Assembly: GCF_003952165.1 (NCBI RefSeq)
Contig: NZ_RXFT01000006.1
Coordinates: 62,001 to 126,000 of the forward strand
Direction of reading: 5' to 3'
DNA length: 64,000 bases
Source of the DNA: Variovorax guangxiensis
GTDB taxonomy: Bacteria; Pseudomonadota; Gammaproteobacteria; Burkholderiales; Burkholderiaceae_C
The notes beneath the pieces were generated by a model. The model had not been told where the DNA came from, did not search any database, and saw only the letters and a program-made list of their open reading frames with translations. Numbering within the stretch: the stretch's first letter is position 1; every line of letters begins with the position of its first letter. Below are positions 27,745 through 38,053 of this stretch, piece after piece. A program made the translations under genes and the position numbers.

Positions 27745-28698
27745 ATGAAATCCTTTGCATTTGTCTTTCCGGGGCAGGGCTCGCAGGCTGTCGGCATGCT
27801 CGACGCCTGGGGCGACCATCCGGCCGTGGCCGAAACGCTGCGTGAGGCGTCCGAGGCGCTCGGCGAAGATGTCGGCGCCCTGATCAAGAACGGCCCGAAG
27901 GAAGAGCTGGCGCTCACCACGAACACCCAGCCCGTGATGCTGGTGGCTGGTGTGGCCGCATGGCGCGCATGGCTGGCCGAGGGTGGCGCGAAGCCTTCCG
28001 TCGTGGCGGGGCATTCGCTCGGTGAGTATTCGGCGCTGGTTGCTTCGGGCGTGCTGACGCTGGCGCAGGCCGCGCCGCTGGTGCGCTTCCGTGCACAGGC
28101 GATGCAGCAGGCCGTGCCTGTGGGCGTCGGCGCGATGGCTGCCGTGCTTGGCATGGAGTCGGGCAAGGTGGTGGCTGGGTGTGCGGAAGCCACGGCCAGC
28201 TTCGGCGCCGGCAGTGCGGAAGTCGTTGAAGCGGTGAACTTCAACGACCCGGTGCAGACGGTGATCGCCGGCAGCAAAGCTGCGGTGGACAAAGCCTGCG
28301 AGCTGCTGAAGGCAAACGGCGCCAAGCGCGCGCTGCTGCTGCCGGTTTCGGCGCCGTTCCATTCGAGCCTGATGAAGCCCGCGGCGGAAGCGCTGCGCGA
28401 GAAGCTGGCTTCGGTCACGCTGGCTGCGCCGCAGATCCCTGTGCTGAACAACATCGACGTCGCCGTCGAAACCGACGCCGACCGCATCCGCGACGCCCTG
28501 GTGCGCCAGGCCGCTGGCCCGGTGCGTTGGGTCGAGAGCGTGCAGGCCTTGAAACTGCGCGGTGTAGCCGCCATCATCGAGTGCGGTCCCGGCAAGGTGC
28601 TGGCCGGCATGGTGAAGCGCATCGCCCCCGATCTGGAAGCCGCGTCGGTGTACGACCCGGCAACTCTCGCGGACACCCGACAATCGCTCGCCGGCTGA
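27745..28698 (+). CDS. fabD: Malonyl-CoA:ACP transacylase
   Basis: 317 residues. It transfers malonyl from CoA to ACP. FVFPGQGSQAVGM at the N-terminus, the nucleophile in GHSLGEYSAL (Ser about 91), and VSAPFHSSLM carrying the catalytic His are all present, with the KVLAGMVKRI end region. Lies between fabH and fabG in the standard fab order. Spacing to fabG is 27 bp. Confidence 0.97.
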   Translation: MKSFAFVFPGQGSQAVGMLDAWGDHPAVAETLREASEALGEDVGALIKNGPKEELALTTNTQPVMLVAGVAAWRAWLAEGGAKPSVVAGHSLGEYSALVASGVLTLAQAAPLVRFRAQAMQQAVPVGVGAMAAVLGMESGKVVAGCAEATASFGAGSAEVVEAVNFNDPVQTVIAGSKAAVDKACELLKANGAKRALLLPVSAPFHSSLMKPAAEALREKLASVTLAAPQIPVLNNIDVAVETDADRIRDALVRQAAGPVRWVESVQALKLRGVAAIIECGPGKVLAGMVKRIAPDLEAASVYDPATLADTRQSLAG

Positions 28699-28725
28699 CG
28701 GCGCCAAGGCCCCCATACTTTTCTT

Positions 28726-29469
28726 ATGAGCATTCCCAAATTCGAAGGGCAGGTTGCCCTGGTCACCGGCGCGACGCGCGGCATCGGCGCGGCGATCGCG
28801 CTGGAGCTGGCCCAGCGCGGCCTCAAGGTCGTGGGCACCGGTACCACCGATGACGGCGCGGCCAAGATCACCGCGGCGCTGAGCGCGTACGACGGCCGCG
28901 GCCGCGCGCTGAACGTCAATGACGGCGCTGCCGTCGAGGCCCTGATCGACGAGATCGTGCAGGCATACGGCGCCATCCACGTGCTGGTGAACAACGCCGG
29001 CATCACGCGCGACACGCTCGCCATGCGCATGAAGGACAGCGACTGGGATGCGGTGCTCGACACCAATCTCAAGGCCGTCTTCTCGCTCTCGCGTGCGGTG
29101 ATCCGCCCGATGATGAAGCAGCGCTACGGCCGCATCATCAGCATCACCAGCGTGGTGGGCGCTTCCGGCAATGCCGGCCAGGCCAACTACGCGGCCGCCA
29201 AGGCGGGCGTGGCGGGCATGACCCGTGCGCTGGCCCGCGAACTGGGCAGCCGGAACATCACCGTCAACTGCGTCGCCCCCGGTTTCATCGAGACCGACAT
29301 GACGGCCAGCCTTCCCGAAGCCCAGCAACAGGCGCTGCTCCAGCAGATCCCGCTGGGCCACCTGGGCAAGCCGGCCGACATCGCGCACGCGGTGGCGTAC
29401 CTCGCATCGCCCCAGGCGTCCTACGTCACGGGGCAGGAGCTGCACGTCAACGGCGGCATGCACATGTAG
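28726..29469 (+). CDS. fabG: 3-oxoacyl-ACP reductase
   Basis: 247 residues, a short-chain dehydrogenase. The NADPH site is TGATRGIGAA (about 15-24), VNNAG at about 88-92, and the catalytic Ser (about 142), Tyr (about 155) and Lys (about 159) are in TSVVG and YAAAK. GQELHVNGGM closes the protein, as usual. It reduces 3-oxoacyl-ACP in each elongation cycle. Placed before acpP with a 99 bp gap that contains a TAAAAT at 29529 and may hold an additional acpP promoter. Confidence 0.97.
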   Translation: MSIPKFEGQVALVTGATRGIGAAIALELAQRGLKVVGTGTTDDGAAKITAALSAYDGRGRALNVNDGAAVEALIDEIVQAYGAIHVLVNNAGITRDTLAMRMKDSDWDAVLDTNLKAVFSLSRAVIRPMMKQRYGRIISITSVVGASGNAGQANYAAAKAGVAGMTRALARELGSRNITVNCVAPGFIETDMTASLPEAQQQALLQQIPLGHLGKPADIAHAVAYLASPQASYVTGQELHVNGGMHM

Positions 29470-29808
<339 letters not shown>

Positions 29809-29910
29809 TCGGCCAGCTGACAACAACATTGCAACTGCGGCCGGCGGCTTTTTCTTGAACCGCACGCGCCGGCAGGCAACTGTTCAGCGCTTTCAGAAAG
29901 GTTTGCCGGC

Positions 29911-31155
29911 ATGACCAAACGCCGCGTCGTCGTTACCGGACTCGGTTGCATCGCTCCTGTCGGAAACACCGTTGCCGAATCCTGGGCCAACCTGTTGGCC
30001 GGGAAGTCGGGCATTGCGAACATCACCGCGTTCGATGCAAGCGCCTTCGCCTGCAAGTTCGCAGGTGAGGTCAAGGGTTTCGACATCACCAAATACATCT
30101 CGGAGAAGGAAGCGCGTCACATGGACCGCTTCATTCATCTGGGGCTCGCCGCCGCCATCCAGGCGGTGCAGGACAGCGGACTGCCGACCGGCGAAGCGCT
30201 CTCCTATGAGCAGGCCGTGCGCATCGGCTGCAACATCGGCTCGGGCATCGGCGGCCTGCCGATGATCGAGGAAACGCACGGCGAGCTGATGAACCGCGGC
30301 CCGCGCCGGGTGTCGCCGTTCTTCGTGCCGGCTTCGATCATCAACATGATCTCGGGCCACGTCTCGATCAAGTACGGCTTCAAGGGCCCGAACATCGCGG
30401 TCGTGACCGCCTGCACCACCGGCCTGCATGCCATCGGCACCTCGGCTCGCATGATCGAGTACGGCGACGCCGACGTCATGATCGCCGGCGGCGCGGAATC
30501 GACGATCTCCCCGCTCGGCATCGGCGGCTTCACCGCGCCTCGCGCACTGAGCACCCGCAACGACGATCCGGCCACGGCCTCGCGCCCGTGGGACAAGGAC
30601 CGCGACGGCTTCGTGCTGGGCGAGGGCGCCGGCGTGCTGGTGCTCGAAGAATACGAACACGCCAAGGCGCGCGGTGCCAAGATCTACGCCGAGGTCGCGG
30701 GCTTCGGCCTGACGGGCGACGCGTATCACATGACCGCGCCCGACGTCGACGGCCCCCGCCGCTCGATGGCCATGGCGCTGTCGAACGCGGGCGTCAACGC
30801 CGACCAGGTGCAATACCTGAACGCGCACGGCACTTCCACGCAGATCGGCGACGTCAACGAGACCAATGCGGTCAAGCTGGCTTTTGGCGACCACGCGAAG
30901 AAGCTGGTCGTCAATTCGACCAAGTCCATGACCGGCCACCTGCTGGGCGGAGCGGGCGGCATCGAATCGGTGTTCACCGTGATGGCGCTGCACGAGCAGA
31001 AGAGCCCTCCGACCATCAACATCTTCAACCAGGATCCGGAGTGCGATCTCGACTACTGCGCCAACGAGGCGCGCGATCTGAAGATCGATGTCGCGGTCAA
31101 GAACAACTTCGGCTTCGGCGGCACCAACGGCACGCTGGTGTTCAAGCGCGCTTGA
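29911..31155 (+). CDS. fabF: 3-oxoacyl-ACP synthase II (KAS II)
   Basis: 414 residues. The elongating condensing enzyme of fatty acid synthesis. The catalytic Cys is in [11 protein letters not shown] (about 168), with His in NAHGTST (about 306) and GHLLGGAGG (about 343), and GFGGTNGTL ends the protein. It is 102 bp after acpP. The gap contains a GCCGGCGGC followed by TTTTTC that could slow polymerase, but a clean terminator is not formed. Confidence 0.97.
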   Translation: MTKRRVVVTGLGCIAPVGNTVAESWANLLAGKSGIANITAFDASAFACKFAGEVKGFDITKYISEKEARHMDRFIHLGLAAAIQAVQDSGLPTGEALSYEQAVRIGCNIGSGIGGLPMIEETHGELMNRGPRRVSPFFVPASIINMISGHVSIKYGFKGPNIAVVTACTTGLHAIGTSARMIEYGDADVMIAGGAESTISPLGIGGFTAPRALSTRNDDPATASRPWDKDRDGFVLGEGAGVLVLEEYEHAKARGAKIYAEVAGFGLTGDAYHMTAPDVDGPRRSMAMALSNAGVNADQVQYLNAHGTSTQIGDVNETNAVKLAFGDHAKKLVVNSTKSMTGHLLGGAGGIESVFTVMALHEQKSPPTINIFNQDPECDLDYCANEARDLKIDVAVKNNFGFGGTNGTLVFKRA

Positions 31156-31168
31156 GCGTCGCTCTGTC

Positions 31169-31651
31169 ATGCACAGCGCGCCGTCGGTGACCTATCCGGT
31201 GGGGCGCTCGCGTGGCGCAACCCGGATTCTTGTCGTTCTCTGGGCGCTGGGGGCTCTTTGCGCGGGTGCGTCCTGCTATCTCTTCGATAGCATCGGATGG
31301 CGTCATCTCCTGCTGGTTCTCAGTGTCGTGTTCGCGGGCGTTGCCGCGGGTTTCGGCCTGCGGCAAGAAGGCGCGGGCGTCCTGCACTTCGACGGCCTTT
31401 ACTGGTCGCTGACAGGCAATCAGGCCTCCCGTGGCGTGCACGCCGCGCGTGCCTCCGTGGCGCTCGACTTCCAGTCGCTGATGCTGCTGCGCCTGAGCGA
31501 ACCGGGCCGTGCCCGGCGCTGGATCTGGATCGAGCAGCGGGCCATGCCCGAGCGCTGGCGCGATCTGCGCCGCGCGGTATATTCGCGCCCCCCGGCCGCC
31601 ACGCCTGCGGCCGACCCCTGGCGCGCGACAGCTCCGGCCGACGCGCCCTGA
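31169..31651 (+). CDS. YgfX-like membrane protein between fabF and rpoE
   Basis: 160 residues from the ATG at 31169, starting MHSAPSVTYPVGRSRGATRI. Two hydrophobic segments (about 21-40 and 47-64) are followed by a soluble part with HFDGLYWSL, a run ending LMLLRLSEP, RRWIWIEQRAMPERWRDLRRAVY. The short hairpin membrane anchor, the W-x-L beta strands and the late W-R-D-L-R-R motif match the YgfX/CptA family, which in E. coli is paired with SdhE and affects division proteins. No SdhE gene lies here. In this lineage the position between fabF and rpoE suggests an envelope role. Family assignment is by eye. Confidence 0.6.
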   Translation: MHSAPSVTYPVGRSRGATRILVVLWALGALCAGASCYLFDSIGWRHLLLVLSVVFAGVAAGFGLRQEGAGVLHFDGLYWSLTGNQASRGVHAARASVALDFQSLMLLRLSEPGRARRWIWIEQRAMPERWRDLRRAVYSRPPAATPAADPWRATAPADAP

Positions 31652-31661
31652 ACCTTCTTCG

Positions 31662-32333
31662 ATGACCACTTCCCCGCCCGTGCCGCCGGACTCCGGCCTG
31701 AACGACGCGCCCGCCGCGGCGGCGCGTCCGGGCGAGGTCGATTTCCAGCTGGTCCAGCGCACCGTCGCAGGTGACCAGAAGGCCTTCGAGCTGCTGGTCA
31801 TCAAGTACCAGCGCCGCATCGAGCGCCTGATCGGGCGGATGGTGCGCGATGTCGACCTGATCGAGGACATCGCGCAGGAAACCTTCATTCGCGCCTACCG
31901 CGCCCTGCACCAGTTCCGCGGCGAGGCGCAGTTCTATACCTGGCTCTACCGGATCGCCGTCAACACCGCCAAGAAGGCGCTGGTGGACATGAAGCGCGAT
32001 CCCACCGTCTCCGAGGCGGCTCTGAGGCCTTCTTCCGAGGATGAGGATGAAACTTACCGTCCCGGAAACGAACCAACCAGCGACGAAACCCCCGAATCGG
32101 TCATGGCGGCGAACGAAATCGCCGGCGCCGTCGAGGCAGCCATGGAAGCGCTCCCTGCCGAACTTCGGCAGGCGGTCACGCTGCGTGAGATCGAGGGCAT
32201 GAGTTACGAAGAGATTGCCGAGGTCATGGATTGCCCTATCGGCACGGTGCGTTCGCGGATTTTCCGGGCGCGCGAGGCCATTTCGGCCAGGGTCAAGCCG
32301 TTGCTGGACAACCAGTCCGGCAAGCGTTGGTAG
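31662..32333 (+). CDS. rpoE: RNA polymerase sigma factor RpoE (AlgU-type ECF sigma)
   Basis: 223 residues from the ATG at 31662. Region 2 is seen in ELLVIKYQRRIERLI and IEDIAQETFIRAYRALHQF, with FYTWLYRIAVNTAKK at region 2.3-2.4. Region 4 is MEALPAELRQAVTLREIEGM then YEEIAEVMDCPIGTVRSRIF. It directs transcription of the envelope-stress regulon. The 25-residue Pro/Ala-rich N-terminal tail and the acidic linker with SSEDEDETY are longer than in E. coli. Followed by its anti-sigma factor gene after 16 bp. Confidence 0.97.
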   Translation: MTTSPPVPPDSGLNDAPAAAARPGEVDFQLVQRTVAGDQKAFELLVIKYQRRIERLIGRMVRDVDLIEDIAQETFIRAYRALHQFRGEAQFYTWLYRIAVNTAKKALVDMKRDPTVSEAALRPSSEDEDETYRPGNEPTSDETPESVMAANEIAGAVEAAMEALPAELRQAVTLREIEGMSYEEIAEVMDCPIGTVRSRIFRAREAISARVKPLLDNQSGKRW

Positions 32334-32349
32334 TAAGCAGGTGAATGAA

Positions 32350-33027
32350 ATGAATCAGACGATGACGGTTCGGGAACAGGTGTCCGCACTTGCGGATGGT
32401 CATTTGCAGGGCGAGGCGTTCGCTCAGGCCATCGAGGCGATCGGCGCCGAAGGCGAGTCGCGTGCGACATGGCAGACCTACCACGTGGTGGGCGACGTGC
32501 TGCGCTCGGGTTCGCATTCGCCGTGCAGCGATACCTCGGCCTTCCTGGCGCGCTTCCAGCAGCGGCTGGCGGCAGAGCCGGTGATGATGGCCCCGGTGGC
32601 GGAGCCCGTCGCCGCGACCATGCCGTTCCAGCGCAGGGCGGAAGCGGCCAACGAGCCGGTGTTCCGCTGGAAGCTGGTGGCCGGCGCCGCATCGCTGATG
32701 GCCGTTGCCGCCATCAGCTGGACCCTGGTCGGCAACGGCTCGGCCGTGCCGCAGCAAGGCGGTGCTCAACTGGCTTCGGTGCAGCAGCAACAGCAGCCGG
32801 CACCGGCCGTGAACTCGGTGCTTGCCGCGGCCGCGGTCAACGCCCCCCAGGCCGTCGGCAACACGCTGACCCCGACCCGCGTGATCGTGGGCAACGGCAA
32901 TCCGCAGGTCATGCTGCGCGACCCGCGCCTGGATCAACTCCTCGAAGCGCACCAGCAGGCCGGCGGCGCTTCGCAAATGCCCTCCGGCTTCCTGCGCAAC
33001 GCCACTTTCGAGGGCCCGACGCGCTGA
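32350..33027 (+). CDS. rseA: RseA/MucA anti-sigma-E factor
   Basis: 225 residues from the ATG at 32350 (AGG eight bases upstream); a GTG at 32341 is an alternative. The N-terminal cytoplasmic domain (about 1-80: VREQVSALADGHLQGEAFAQ, and WQTYHVVGDVLRS) is the RseA sigma-binding module. One membrane helix at about 110-128 (LVAGAASLMAVAAISWTLV) is followed by a periplasmic tail with a five-Gln run. It holds RpoE inactive at the membrane until cleaved under envelope stress. Its stop is followed at once by a tiny reading frame that leads to rseB. Confidence 0.93.
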   Translation: MNQTMTVREQVSALADGHLQGEAFAQAIEAIGAEGESRATWQTYHVVGDVLRSGSHSPCSDTSAFLARFQQRLAAEPVMMAPVAEPVAATMPFQRRAEAANEPVFRWKLVAGAASLMAVAAISWTLVGNGSAVPQQGGAQLASVQQQQQPAPAVNSVLAAAAVNAPQAVGNTLTPTRVIVGNGNPQVMLRDPRLDQLLEAHQQAGGASQMPSGFLRNATFEGPTR

Positions 33028-33059
33028 TGAGCGCGAGCAGCACCCGTAGCCGCCCGTAA
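33027..33059 (+). CDS. Possible ten-codon minicistron linking rseA and rseB
   Basis: The rseA stop overlaps an ATG (TGATG). That ATG opens a frame reading MSASSTRSRP that ends in TAA, and this TAA overlaps the rseB ATG (TAATG). Both junctions are the classic one-base stop/start overlaps used for reinitiation. Codons are ordinary and no function of the peptide is implied. It may simply be chance spacing in a 31 bp gap, or a relay that lets ribosomes pass from rseA to rseB. Confidence 0.3.
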   Translation: MSASSTRSRP

Positions 33060-34138
33060 TGACCGTTCCGATGCCGTTCTCCGCACGCGCCTTCGTGCTT
33101 GTATTTGCTGCCTTCTGCCTCGCGCAGGCTGCCACCGCGCAGACCCGCTCGGGCACCGCGAATGCGAAGAGTGCGGCAACCGCGCAGACGGACGAGCCGC
33201 CCGCGATGAGCGTCACGGAGTGGCTGCAGCGCATGCACACCGGCGCCCGCCAGCGCAACTACGTGGGCACCTTCGTGGTGTCGGCGCCGGGCGGCGACCT
33301 TTCGAGCGCGCGCATCTGGCATGTGCGCGACGGCGAACACCAGATCGAGCGCATCGAAGCCCTGACGGGGCCGCCGCGCTCCACCTTCCGGCGCAATCGC
33401 AACGTCATGACCTTCCTGCCGGAGGCGAAGGTGGTGAAGGTCGAGAAGCGCGAGAACCTCGATCTCTTCCCGAATCTGCCGGACAAGCCCGATTCCTCGA
33501 TCGGCGATTTCTACGACGTGCGCGCGATCGGCAAGGACCGCGTCGCCGGCTTCGATGCCGACGTGGTGCAGCTGGTGCCGCATGACGGATTGCGCTTCGG
33601 CTATCGCATCTGGAGCGAGCGCCGCTCGGGCCTCGTGGTGAAACTGCAGACCGTCGACAGCGACTCCCGCGTGGTGGAGCAGTCGGCTTTTTCCGAACTG
33701 CAGCTCGATGCGCCGGTGAAGGCGCAGGCGCTCGCGCAGATGATGTCCAACACCGCGGGATACCGGGTCGAGAAGCTCGAACTCGAACGCAGCAACGCGC
33801 AGGATGAAGGCTGGACCCTGCGCACGCCCGTGGCCGGATTCAAGCCCCGAAGCTTCTTCCGTCGTCCCACGACGGGTGACGACGGCGGCAAGGTAAAGCA
33901 GCAGGATGCCGCCACCGTCCAGTGGACCTTCTCCGACGGCCTGGCCTCGGTATCTCTCTTCATCGAACGCTACGACCCCGCGCGCTCGCCCCGCGACGGC
34001 GTGCTGACCATCGGCGCGACCAACGCGATCCGCCGCCGCTTGCCCGAGCCGGCCAGCGACTGGTGGCTGACCGCGGTCGGCGAAGTGCCCCAGCAGACGC
34101 TCAACGCATTCGCACAAAGCCTCGCGCGCACGCGCTGA
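33059..34138 (+). CDS. rseB: RseB/MucB sigma-E regulatory periplasmic protein
   Basis: 359 residues. A cleavable signal peptide is visible (RAFVLVFAAFCLAQAATAQ, cut near residue 28). The first domain resembles the LolA/LppX fold (SVTEWLQRMHTGARQRNYVG) and the second is the smaller MucB_RseB C-terminal domain containing FSDGLASVSLFIERYD. RseB binds RseA in the periplasm and protects it from DegS until off-pathway LPS or porins appear. An in-frame ATG at 33071 is an alternative start; I prefer 33059 because it overlaps the preceding minicistron stop. Confidence 0.93.
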   Translation: MTVPMPFSARAFVLVFAAFCLAQAATAQTRSGTANAKSAATAQTDEPPAMSVTEWLQRMHTGARQRNYVGTFVVSAPGGDLSSARIWHVRDGEHQIERIEALTGPPRSTFRRNRNVMTFLPEAKVVKVEKRENLDLFPNLPDKPDSSIGDFYDVRAIGKDRVAGFDADVVQLVPHDGLRFGYRIWSERRSGLVVKLQTVDSDSRVVEQSAFSELQLDAPVKAQALAQMMSNTAGYRVEKLELERSNAQDEGWTLRTPVAGFKPRSFFRRPTTGDDGGKVKQQDAATVQWTFSDGLASVSLFIERYDPARSPRDGVLTIGATNAIRRRLPEPASDWWLTAVGEVPQQTLNAFAQSLARTR

Positions 34139-34231
34139 CGGGCCCGAGAAGCGCCAATTGCGCTGAACCAAGCCCGCGCAGCAGACTCATAGACCTGTTT
34201 TTCGCCGCTCTGTTCTTTTGAAAGAAAGCCG

Positions 34232-35713
34232 ATGATCTTCAAAGTCGAGGGACACAAGTTTCGTTCCGGCCTGCTGGCATGCGCACTCGCACTGACCGCC
34301 AGCGCCACATTCCTTCCCGTCGAGCCTGTTCACGCGCAGACGCGCACGCTGCCCGACTTCACCGATCTGGTCGATCAGGTCGGTCCCTCCGTCGTCAACA
34401 TCCGCACCGTCGAGAAGGTGGCGCAGCGCGGCGGCAACGGCGAGATGGACGAGGAAATGCAGGAGTTCTTCCGCCGCTTCTTCGGCCAGCCGCTGCCGGG
34501 CCAGCCGCGACAGGGGCCGCGCCAGAACCGTCCGCAGCAGCCGCAGGAAGAAGAGCGTCCGCGTGGTGTGGGCTCCGGCTTCATCCTCACGCCCGACGGC
34601 TACGTGATGACCAATGCGCACGTGGTCGAAGACGCCTCCGAGGTGTTGGTCACGTTGCCCGACAAGCGCGAGTTCAAGGCCAAGATCGTCGGCGCCGACA
34701 AGCGCACCGACGTCGCCGTCGTGAAGATCGAGGCGACCGGCCTGCCGGCGGTGAAGGTCGGCGACATCTCCAGGCTGCGCGTGGGCGAGTGGGTGATGGC
34801 CATCGGCTCGCCCTTCGGCCTCGAGAACACCGTCACCGCCGGCATCGTGAGCGCCAAGCAGCGCGACACCGGCGAATACCTGCCGTTCATCCAGACCGAC
34901 GTGGCCATCAACCCGGGCAATTCGGGTGGCCCGCTCATCAACATGCGCGGCGAGGTGGTCGGCATCAACAGCCAGATCTACTCGCGCTCGGGCGGCTTCA
35001 TGGGCATCTCGTTCTCGATTCCGATCGACGAGGCGATCCGCGTGAGCGACCAGCTGCGCACGTCGGGCCGCGTTTCGCGTGGCCGCATCGGCGTGCAGAT
35101 CGACCAGGTCACGAAGGACGTGGCCGAGGCCATCGGCCTGGGCAAGCCGCAGGGCGCGCTGGTGCGCGGCGTCGAGGCGGGCTCGCCGGGCGAGAAGGCC
35201 GGCGTGGAGCCGGGCGACGTGATCACCAAGTTCGACGGCAAGGCCATCGAGAAGCCGAGCGACCTGCCGCGCCTGGTGGGCAACACCAAGCCGGGCACGA
35301 AGAGCACGCTCACCGTGTTCCGGCGCGGCGCCTCGCGCGACCTCAGCGTGACCATCGCCGAGATCGAGCCCGACAAGCCCAGCAAGCGTGCGAGCGATCG
35401 CGACGAGCCGGCGCAGAAGCCGCCGGCATCCGCCGCCGCCAAGTCGCTGGGCCTGGCCGTGAGCGACCTCACCGATGCGCAGAAGAAGGAGCTGAAGGTG
35501 AAGGGCGGCGTGAAGGTCGATGCAGCCAGCGACGCCGCGGCCCGTGCGGGCCTGCGCGAGGGCGACATCATCATGGCTGTCGGCAATGTCGATGTATCGA
35601 ACGCGCGGGAGTTCGAGTCGGCCGTTGCCAAGTCCGACAAGAGCAAGCCGCTCAGCGTGCTCTTCCGCCGTGGCGACTGGGCGCAGTACGCGCTGATCCG
35701 GCAGACACGCTGA
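34232..35713 (+). CDS. mucD: Periplasmic serine protease MucD/DegP (Do family)
   Basis: 493 residues. Signal peptide (about 1-35, ending VHAQ), then a trypsin-like domain with catalytic His in TNAHVVE (about 130), Asp in RTDVAVV (about 160) and Ser in NPGNSGGP (about 231), followed by two PDZ domains (about 285-370 and 400-490). It degrades or refolds damaged envelope proteins. A Gln/Pro/Arg-rich stretch (about 89-110) forms the flexible LA loop. Last gene of the rpoE operon, 93 bp after rseB, and followed by a strong terminator. Confidence 0.96.
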   Translation: MIFKVEGHKFRSGLLACALALTASATFLPVEPVHAQTRTLPDFTDLVDQVGPSVVNIRTVEKVAQRGGNGEMDEEMQEFFRRFFGQPLPGQPRQGPRQNRPQQPQEEERPRGVGSGFILTPDGYVMTNAHVVEDASEVLVTLPDKREFKAKIVGADKRTDVAVVKIEATGLPAVKVGDISRLRVGEWVMAIGSPFGLENTVTAGIVSAKQRDTGEYLPFIQTDVAINPGNSGGPLINMRGEVVGINSQIYSRSGGFMGISFSIPIDEAIRVSDQLRTSGRVSRGRIGVQIDQVTKDVAEAIGLGKPQGALVRGVEAGSPGEKAGVEPGDVITKFDGKAIEKPSDLPRLVGNTKPGTKSTLTVFRRGASRDLSVTIAEIEPDKPSKRASDRDEPAQKPPASAAAKSLGLAVSDLTDAQKKELKVKGGVKVDAASDAAARAGLREGDIIMAVGNVDVSNAREFESAVAKSDKSKPLSVLFRRGDWAQYALIRQTR

Positions 35714-35731
35714 CCGGCTCTGGCGTCAAGT

Positions 35732-35768
35732 GGCCCCACCCGGTAGTCGGGTTTGGGGCCGTTTTTTT
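35732..35768 (+). terminator. Rho-independent terminator after mucD
   Basis: GGCCCCA-CCCG pairs with CGGG-TT-TGGGGCC around GTAGT, followed by a run of seven T. It closes the long fab-rpoE-mucD transcription unit. Confidence 0.92.
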
Positions 35769-36148
35769 GAGGTGTTTACGACGTTCCGGCGCCGGCCTCC
35801 AAAAAAATCCGGCGGACTGAAAACACTGATTTTGGTTTGCGTCCACTAACTTTCAAAAGGGCTAAGGACGGTTTTCGGTAGAATAAGGCACTCTCGGCGG
35901 CTGGTCGGCGCATAAGGAATGCCCCGACCTTCACCATGCGGGATGTCAGATGGCAGTCCACCGGTGCTCCACAGATCGCCCACAAGTTGTTCAGTAACTG
36001 CTCCACCGATCCTGTGGATAACCTGTTTGTATCTTTGATGTTGTGGACCTGCAACGACCCTTTTGGACCCCGTTCCCGGATGTACGCGCTTCCCTTTTTG
36101 CCTACAATGAAGCTCCAACTACTGCAGTTGCCATTGCTTGTTGGTTCA
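35769..36148. other. Gene-free region upstream of lepA with a cluster of TCCAC/GTGGA motifs
   Basis: No plausible gene. Six TCCAC or GTGGA cores occur between 35842 and 36047 (35842, 35957, 35968, 36002, 36013, 36043); the one at 36013-36021 is a perfect DnaA box (TGTGGATAA). A stem GGTCGG...CCGACC spans about 35903-35928. TAGAAT at 35879 and TACAAT at 36103 are possible -10 boxes without good -35 partners. The role is unknown; see the findings. Confidence 0.5.
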
Positions 36149-36181
36149 GGGCGCGTCTCCAGAAGACGCGCCCTTTTTTCT
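36149..36181 (+). terminator. Rho-independent terminator 54 bp before lepA
   Basis: GGGCGCGTCT pairs perfectly with AGACGCGCCC around CCAGA, followed by six T. It lies downstream of the mucD terminator, with no gene in between, so it must end a short transcript that starts in the gap (a candidate TACAAT lies at 36103) or act as an attenuator of lepA. Confidence 0.9.
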
Positions 36182-36234
36182 TGCCTGTAGCACTCTGCGT
36201 ACGAGCCAATTCAAGTACTTAAGCGTTCCCGTTG

Positions 36235-38046
<1,812 letters not shown>

Positions 38047-38053
38047 TCGAAAA

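Noticed and set aside
35842-36047. Chromosomal replication origin
   Set aside because: Only one perfect DnaA box, no AT-rich unwinding region, and none of dnaA, dnaN, gyrB, parA or rpmH nearby.
35936-36190. 84-residue plus-strand frame in the mucD-lepA gap
   Set aside because: It runs through the terminator stem, has no ribosome site and gives a composition unlike a protein.
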